NCBI RefSeq assembly: GCF_021789175.1
Contig: NZ_CP084560.1
Coordinates: 434,001 to 498,000, forward strand
Origin: Arthrobacter sp. FW306-2-2C-D06B
Lineage (GTDB): Bacteria > Actinomycetota > Actinomycetes > Actinomycetales > Micrococcaceae
Direction of reading: 5' to 3'
DNA: 64,000 bases
The notes under the pieces were generated by a model. The model saw only the letters and a program-made list of their open reading frames with translations, was not told where the DNA came from and searched no databases. The position numbers and the translations under genes are program-made. Every line of letters begins with the position of its first letter. Positions within the stretch are counted from its first letter, which is position 1. This document shows, in pieces, positions 58,011 to 64,000 of the stretch.

Positions 58011-59539
58011 GCATGTCCACTGCTGCCGTAGCGCAGCCGGAGTTCGTCGACTTCGACCCCGAGCGTGCCACGCGCAAGGTCATCCGCCCGCGTGGCCAGT
58101 CCTTGCTTTCCAGGCTCAACGAGCTCTACATCCAGTTCCTGACCTTCGGCGTCGGCCTGATCTACGCGACGGGCCTCCTCAACGGGCTCACTGCCGCCGC
58201 GGAACATGGTTTCGGCGGCCACCTGATTTCGGCCAGCTACGGTGTGGTTCCTGTTGAATACGGTCTCGTGGCCGGATTCGGGCTCTTGGGCCTCGCCGCG
58301 TACTGGGTGGCGGGCAGGCTCGGTCCACTGGCCATCACGGCGAATCAGCGGCACTGGTGGTACTCGCTGGCTATCAACCGCGAGCCGCTCCTAGCCCGAG
58401 GCTTGCGACGCGCAGTCCTGGCTGCCGCCGTCGTCGGGGCACTCACCACCATCCCCGTAGCGGTCATCAGCGGCTCGAACGCGGTGGTGTTTGCCGGACG
58501 GGTCCTGGCAGGGGCACTGACCGGCGCGGCTATTCTCGCGCTGGCCGCGTTCGCCCAGACGCGCTTGGCAGGGCCGGCCGGGAGCCAGAGGTCGGCCAGG
58601 CCGCAAGGCCGGGCAACCTCGTGGCTGTTGGCTGCCGCTTCGGCCGCACTCGGAGCAATGCTTTTCGGGACGCTGCAAGGAAACTGGAACTTCGCCGTCG
58701 CCCCTGCAGTCGCTTTGATTGCCGCGGCGCTCGGCATGCGAAACAAGCTCTCCAGCGTCCGCACCACATCGCTGCTCAAGGCAGGGTCCGCGAGGGGACA
58801 TGTCCAGGCTGCGCTCACACTAATGGACACCGGGGAGCTCAGTGCCTCCCTGTCCAGCGGCGGCAAACGGAGCCGGATCAAGCTTCCGGGCACGCCGCGC
58901 ACCGCAGCGGGCGCGCTCTTCCACGCCGAGGCAACCGTGCTCGCCCGGCAGCCCGGCCGGCTGTGGCGCTGGGGCCTGGGTCTCGCCGTCGTTCCCTTGA
59001 CCGGGCTGGTCCGGACGTTCGATTCACCCGTCATCCTGCTTCCCGTGCTGCTTGCCGCGGCGATCTTCTCTTCCACCGCGGCGGCCGGGCCGCTTTGGCA
59101 GCTGCGCATGGCTCCCAGTCTCGACGCCCTCCTTCCGATCTCCAGGACGGCCTCGCGCTGGGTCCACGTCGCGCTGCCAGTCATGCTGATGGGGTTGTGG
59201 ACGACGGCGGCTGCCGGATTCTTCGTGCTGGCCGGGGGCTTCCGGGTGGAGCTCCTCGTCCTGGGCGCGGCGGCGAGCGGTGGTTTGGGCGCGGGGATGC
59301 TGCGGCGTGCTTTCCGGCAGCAGGAAGACCTGACCAAGCTGGTGTACCTGATGCAGCTGGGACGCAGCGGACCCGCCATGCTGGGAACCCGGATCCGGGG
59401 CTACGTTCTGTGCCTCTTCGCCCTGGTCCCTTTGGCTTTGGGCATGCTGTTCAACGCCCCAGAGCTGCTGGTGACGCCCGCCGTCGTGCTCAATGTGGTG
59501 CTCCTGGTGATCGGCGTGACGACGGCCGACCGCCCCTGA
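58007..59539 (+). CDS. Multi-pass membrane partner of the ABC ATPase (DUF6297-like)
   Basis: A 510-residue integral membrane protein starting at GTG 58007, or ATG 58013. It has about 10-12 hydrophobic segments, for example YIQFLTFGVGLIYATGLLNG near the N-terminus and VPLALGMLFNAPELLVTPAV near the end. The central cytoplasmic stretch is basic (SSGGKRSRIKLPGTPRTAAG). Similar actinobacterial proteins paired with one ATPase are listed as DUF6297. It is the membrane half of a probable exporter; no substrate can be named. Confidence 0.78.
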   Translation: MSMSTAAVAQPEFVDFDPERATRKVIRPRGQSLLSRLNELYIQFLTFGVGLIYATGLLNGLTAAAEHGFGGHLISASYGVVPVEYGLVAGFGLLGLAAYWVAGRLGPLAITANQRHWWYSLAINREPLLARGLRRAVLAAAVVGALTTIPVAVISGSNAVVFAGRVLAGALTGAAILALAAFAQTRLAGPAGSQRSARPQGRATSWLLAAASAALGAMLFGTLQGNWNFAVAPAVALIAAALGMRNKLSSVRTTSLLKAGSARGHVQAALTLMDTGELSASLSSGGKRSRIKLPGTPRTAAGALFHAEATVLARQPGRLWRWGLGLAVVPLTGLVRTFDSPVILLPVLLAAAIFSSTAAAGPLWQLRMAPSLDALLPISRTASRWVHVALPVMLMGLWTTAAAGFFVLAGGFRVELLVLGAAASGGLGAGMLRRAFRQQEDLTKLVYLMQLGRSGPAMLGTRIRGYVLCLFALVPLALGMLFNAPELLVTPAVVLNVVLLVIGVTTADRP

Positions 59540-59559
59540 GGAGGCTCGCCGGCGCGAGC

Positions 59560-59633
59560 TCGCCGGAACGGTGCCGGATCGCCGGAGAGTTCCGGCGACC
59601 TGGGTGCGTTCCGGCGATCTCGACGGCGGGAGG
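59560..59633. repeat. 74-bp direct repeat, left copy, flanking the DUF559 gene
   Basis: This 74-bp stretch starts TCGCCGGAACGGT and ends TCGACGGCGGGAGG. It matches 60648-60721 over its full length without gaps at roughly 80-85 percent identity by eye. Internal TTCCGGCGA and TCGCCGGAA words can pair. It lies 18 bp after the DUF559 gene stop. Confidence 0.85.
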
Positions 59634-59650
59634 CTAACGACGGCGAGAGG

Positions 59651-60580
59651 CTAGCGACGGAGGGCGGTCAGTATCCGGTTCTTGAATTCCTGCTCGCGAA
59701 AGAGGTGCTTCCACTCCACGCGGACGAAACGCCAGCCGTCCTCGCTAAGGGCCTTCTCCCGGCGCCGCTCCTGGAAAATCACTTCGGCTGTCGGCTTGAA
59801 ATCGAAGTACTTGACCTCGCCGTCGAATTCCAGAGCGACCTTTGCCTCCCGCCAGGCAAAGTCGAGCCGATGCCGGCCTGCCCGGCTTTGCACCTCAACC
59901 TGCGGTTCGGGCATCGGCAACTTCAGCCGGGAGATGAGTTCGCGGCACAAGGTTTCGCCGGCCGACTCGGATCGTGGATCAGCGTTGACCAGGGCCATTC
60001 GAAGGTTCCTGACGCCGCGTCGGCCATCCAATGCCTCGGCCATGGCCTGCAAAACCGCGCGATCAGCGCCAAGCCTGAGCGCATGGTCCATGATCACCAG
60101 CGCCTGCTTGTAGCTGAGCAGCAAGGCGCAATCCACCACTGTCCGTTCCAAGGACGTGACCCGCAAGTTCCTGATTGTCACAACGTCCGTCTCGTCGAAA
60201 GGCCTCGTGTGTCCGTGGACGTCCTTGCCAAGGCGCTCGCTCGACGGCCGGACCCGCAGCAGTATGTGGACGACGTCGTCGACATTCCAGAGGAAGAGGC
60301 GGTGCAGCCGCGCCGCCGAAGTGTGGCTATACACGAAGTCTCCCGCCGACGTCGTGAGCGTTCCGTGCGCATGGGCGTAAATCAGTTGCGTGCTTCGGAG
60401 CCAAGCGGATTGCTTCTCCCAGAGCGCGGCCCGGATATAGCAGCCGTACCGTAGCCGGACAAGCTTGCCGCTACGCACCAGGAGCTGGATTGCACGGGAA
60501 TTTAGACCATGTGAGTGGAGTTGATCGGTGCGCCAAAGGTTTCCCTTTTCCGGGAGCGAAGATGGCTGGGAAGGCGTCAT
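59651..60580 (-). CDS. AbiEi-like/DUF559 protein (Vsr-fold endonuclease domain)
   Basis: A 309-residue protein with two parts. Residues 10-80 form a winged-helix AbiEi-type domain (LWRTDQLHSHGLNSRAIQLL, VRSGKLVRLRYGCYI). Residues 215-309 are DUF559, a Vsr/restriction-like nuclease fold, with HRLDFAWREAKVALEFDGEV (conserved D and E of the PD-E.K-like core) and EKALSEDGWRFVRVEWKHLF. Such proteins are abundant in actinobacteria; many lie near defence or accessory genes, but their function is unproven. Direct repeats flank the gene closely, hinting that it was inserted as a unit. Confidence 0.83.
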   Translation of the reverse strand: MTPSQPSSLPEKGNLWRTDQLHSHGLNSRAIQLLVRSGKLVRLRYGCYIRAALWEKQSAWLRSTQLIYAHAHGTLTTSAGDFVYSHTSAARLHRLFLWNVDDVVHILLRVRPSSERLGKDVHGHTRPFDETDVVTIRNLRVTSLERTVVDCALLLSYKQALVIMDHALRLGADRAVLQAMAEALDGRRGVRNLRMALVNADPRSESAGETLCRELISRLKLPMPEPQVEVQSRAGRHRLDFAWREAKVALEFDGEVKYFDFKPTAEVIFQERRREKALSEDGWRFVRVEWKHLFREQEFKNRILTALRR

Positions 60581-60647
60581 TGATCCAGCCTCGCGGGCCG
60601 CCGGGACGCACGGAAGCCACCTGGTCGCCTATGTGGAAAACGCGGGG

Positions 60648-60721
60648 TCGCCGGAACGGTACCGGGTCGCCCGAACGCTCCGGCGAACCGGCACCGTTCC
60701 GGCGAGCTCGACGGCGGGAGG
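60648..60721. repeat. 74-bp direct repeat, right copy, flanking the DUF559 gene
   Basis: It matches 59560-59633 in the same orientation without gaps. It lies 67 bp upstream of the DUF559 start and 4 bp beyond the tgt stop. Inner words TCGCCGGAACGGT and ACCGTTCCGGCGA are inverted copies, so it can also form a hairpin and may terminate tgt transcription. Confidence 0.85.
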
Positions 60722-60725
60722 GAAG

Positions 60726-62111
<1,386 letters not shown>

Positions 62112-62837
62112 TCAGTGCGAATGCACCTCTGTGGGGTAGTTCTCAGCCTTCCAGCCGTCCCAGTGCGAGCGGATCGAGTCCAGGCTGGCCGCGCCCAGGT
62201 CGTAGGTCGACGCGATCACGATAGTGCCGCCGTCGGGCCTCTTCTCCGGAATCACCGGCTGGTCAGCCACAATCAGCAGCCCATCCCCGTGTTCCGCATA
62301 ACCGTGCACGGTGAGGCCCACCTGGTGGTTGCTCCGGAACCAGACCTTTCCGGAAATGGCCTCGCCCGTCGGGAGCGTGAGCGAGTATTCCTCCCCGGGA
62401 GCCGGGACGTCGGCCAGGCCAAGTTTCTGGATTCCGGAGCCGCTACCGCCGGGCAGGGAGACGAAATGCGTGCGCCGGTGCCCGTGTGGATGGCGTTCCA
62501 GGGCGAAGCGGAGCTGGTGCAGGAAGGTCAGCCAACCTTGGGTGATGTCCTCGTCCCACGCGGCCCATTCGGAATCGTGGTCCAAGGCGGCCCGCGTCAC
62601 GCGGACTTCGGTGCCTCCGCTGACCGGTGTGAGTTCGAAGACGTCTCCGCCGTTCACCGTGAGGCTTGTGTGGTCAGGCCCCTCGACCACTGCGGTGCTG
62701 AAGTAGATTTGGTTGATTTCGTCGCCAAGCTCATCGGCCTCCCAGCCGTGCCATTGAGCCACGAGCGACGGTTCGCGCAGCGAAGTCCAAACTTGCTGCG
62801 CGTCGGCATTAACAACAACGCTCAGATTGTTCGTCAT
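62112..62837 (-). CDS. SRPBCC-domain (AHSA1-like) protein
   Basis: A 241-residue protein of the START/Bet v1-like SRPBCC superfamily, AHSA1 branch. The N-terminal NLSVVVNADAQQVWTSLREP and LVAQWHGWEADELG are the usual start. GGTEVRVTRAALDHDSEW and ITQGWLTFLHQLRFALERHP fit the AHSA1 middle and final helix. A further segment (about 135-240) looks like a second half-domain. Such proteins bind hydrophobic ligands or act as stress chaperone-like factors; the role here is unknown. Confidence 0.82.
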   Translation of the reverse strand: MTNNLSVVVNADAQQVWTSLREPSLVAQWHGWEADELGDEINQIYFSTAVVEGPDHTSLTVNGGDVFELTPVSGGTEVRVTRAALDHDSEWAAWDEDITQGWLTFLHQLRFALERHPHGHRRTHFVSLPGGSGSGIQKLGLADVPAPGEEYSLTLPTGEAISGKVWFRSNHQVGLTVHGYAEHGDGLLIVADQPVIPEKRPDGGTIVIASTYDLGAASLDSIRSHWDGWKAENYPTEVHSH

Positions 62838-62898
62838 GGCCCGAATCTACCGCCGTTGGCGCGAACGCGACAGGTCTTGCGGAATCCTCCGATAGCGC

Positions 62899-63954
62899 CT
62901 AAGCCCGCACGGCCTCGAGTTCGTTCGCGATCCGGTGATCGAGTTCCCCGACGCCAAGGGTGTTCGAGCCGCCGTGCGAGCGCAGGAACAGCAGGGTTTC
63001 GAGCCGGAGCAGCCGCCATTCACGCTCGGCGTCGCGGTTGCCGTTGTCGATGGAGCGGAAGATTTCCTTGTCGTACAGGTTCGGTTCGTTGAGCCCGCGC
63101 TGCCGGACCTTGGCGGCGATCCGGGCCTTGAACGGGTCCGTCTCCACGGTGTCCGGCGCTTGCAGGAGTTGATCGTAGACTTCCCCGCGGTCCGTTTGGC
63201 CGAGCTCACGGCAAATGAAGCTGGAAAGGGCGAGGGAACGTTCAACGGACATCCACCGGTCGCGGTTTCCGTCGTAGGGGAGCACGTTGAGAATATCGGC
63301 CACCGCGAGGGCATGGTCCGGATCCCGCAGCTCGATGAAAAGATCGTGCGCAAGGTCGCTCAGATCCCGCAGGCAGCTTCCCGACTTCGTATTGATGCCC
63401 TTCACGAGGCGTTCACTCAACACCGCGACGCCGTTCCTGCCGGGGTGCGCTTCGGCAGCGGCGGCCACGACGTCCTCGGGCGAGTCTGTCGGTTCCGGGA
63501 TCAGCGCGAGCTGCTCGGGACTCGGCGCCGTCGGTCCGCTGACAGTCGGTGCCACCGTGGGCAAAGGGGGTACGACGACGGCGGGAACGGCTTCCGCGGG
63601 CGAGTCACCGGCGTCGGAGGTACCGGCGTCGGGCGCGTCAGCGGCGTCGGGCTCACTGCCGGCGCCGGTAAGCTGCTCCGCAAGCGTGGCAGGGTCTTCG
63701 GCGAGCGTGTCGACGTCGTCGGGCACGACACGTGCTTCACCCACAGGGACGCTGGACCCGATCGCGATCCGTACTTTTCCGCCGTCGAGCGTGGTCACCA
63801 GGACGAGCGCGGGCACGCCGAAATCGTCGTGTTCGAGCTCGATGTGCGCGATTTCCTCCGAGGGACCATCCCCAGGGAGGAACAAGTGGTCCCCGATTTG
63901 CAGGGCCCCAGCTTGCTTTTCACGGTACTGCTGGTCGGCCGGGCTGTGAGTCAT
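62899..63954 (-). CDS. DUF6707-like hypothetical protein
   Basis: A 351-residue soluble protein in three parts. Residues 10-80 form a small beta-rich domain (AGALQIGDHLFLPGDGPSEE, LVLVTTLDGGKVRIAIG). Residues 85-165 are an Ala/Pro/Asp-rich linker. Residues 170-351 form a helical domain (GINTKSGSCLRDLSDLAHDL, FIELRDPDHALAVADILNVL, ERSLALSSFICRELGQTDRG) resembling DUF6707 of Arthrobacter-type bacteria. No catalytic motif is evident. It has no near partner on its strand. Confidence 0.65.
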   Translation of the reverse strand: MTHSPADQQYREKQAGALQIGDHLFLPGDGPSEEIAHIELEHDDFGVPALVLVTTLDGGKVRIAIGSSVPVGEARVVPDDVDTLAEDPATLAEQLTGAGSEPDAADAPDAGTSDAGDSPAEAVPAVVVPPLPTVAPTVSGPTAPSPEQLALIPEPTDSPEDVVAAAAEAHPGRNGVAVLSERLVKGINTKSGSCLRDLSDLAHDLFIELRDPDHALAVADILNVLPYDGNRDRWMSVERSLALSSFICRELGQTDRGEVYDQLLQAPDTVETDPFKARIAAKVRQRGLNEPNLYDKEIFRSIDNGNRDAEREWRLLRLETLLFLRSHGGSNTLGVGELDHRIANELEAVRA

Positions 63955-64000
63955 CGGAAGTCCTTTGGTTCTCTTGGGGTCCGCCCAACAGTCTATAAAA

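Overview
The window looks like a chromosomal segment of a high-GC actinobacterium of the Micrococcaceae, most likely Arthrobacter, Pseudarthrobacter or Paenarthrobacter. The signs are the codon bias, frequent GTG and TTG starts, ATGA gene overlaps, probable leaderless promoters, a fused PutA, and an aceA/ramB pair. The genus is inferred from gene content and style, not from a marker gene.

Left end (1-3508): the end of an integrated mobile element. A divergent switch (Cro-like XRE protein against an immunity repressor plus ImmA-type protease) controls a leftward chain of tiny overlapping genes. These encode three excisionase-like HTH proteins, two winged-helix proteins and several unknowns. 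The element stops at a 3' fragment of a tRNA-Ser gene (3469-3508), followed by what looks like the host tRNA terminator, so this is an att junction. The integrase and the intact tRNA should lie left of the window.

3.6-6.3 kb: a SipW-type signal peptidase, two related secreted proteins with a shared Cys pair, and an HPt-like protein whose phospho-His position is Leu. This is the best candidate for a little-described system here.

6.3-21 kb: LysR regulator and putA (proline catabolism), an MpaB-like oxygenase, a MarR/MFS efflux pair, an M23 peptidase with a Thr-Pro tail, glutathione peroxidase, and an amidohydrolase/TetR/APC permease operon. 20-28.6 kb: a LacI regulator with two operators faces a peptide-type ABC importer operon that ends in a C45 acyltransferase/hydrolase and a metallophosphoesterase.

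28.6-36 kb: Stealth phosphotransferase, HAD hydrolase, a ParB-like small protein plus a LytR_C membrane protein, TetR, FrnE/DsbA, GNAT, and an MHS-family transporter with operator-like palindromes. 36-47.8 kb: a long leftward sugar cluster with three Gfo/Idh/MocA dehydrogenases, a companion protein, two xylose-isomerase-like TIM barrels, an ABC sugar importer, a cytoplasmic TolB-like propeller and a divergent ROK regulator. The enzyme mix resembles levoglucosan or 3-keto-sugar pathways.

47.9-64 kb: a CynX-like MFS transporter, glyoxylate shunt genes aceB and aceA with a large structured intergenic element, RamB, a DHFR-like protein, a DUF1801-nucleotidyltransferase fusion, a queuosine-precursor transporter and tgt, an ABC exporter, an AbiEi/DUF559 gene flanked by 74-bp direct repeats, a SRPBCC protein and a DUF6707-like protein. 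Several short repeat families are scattered through the intergenic DNA, including 32-bp-periodic arrays at three loci.
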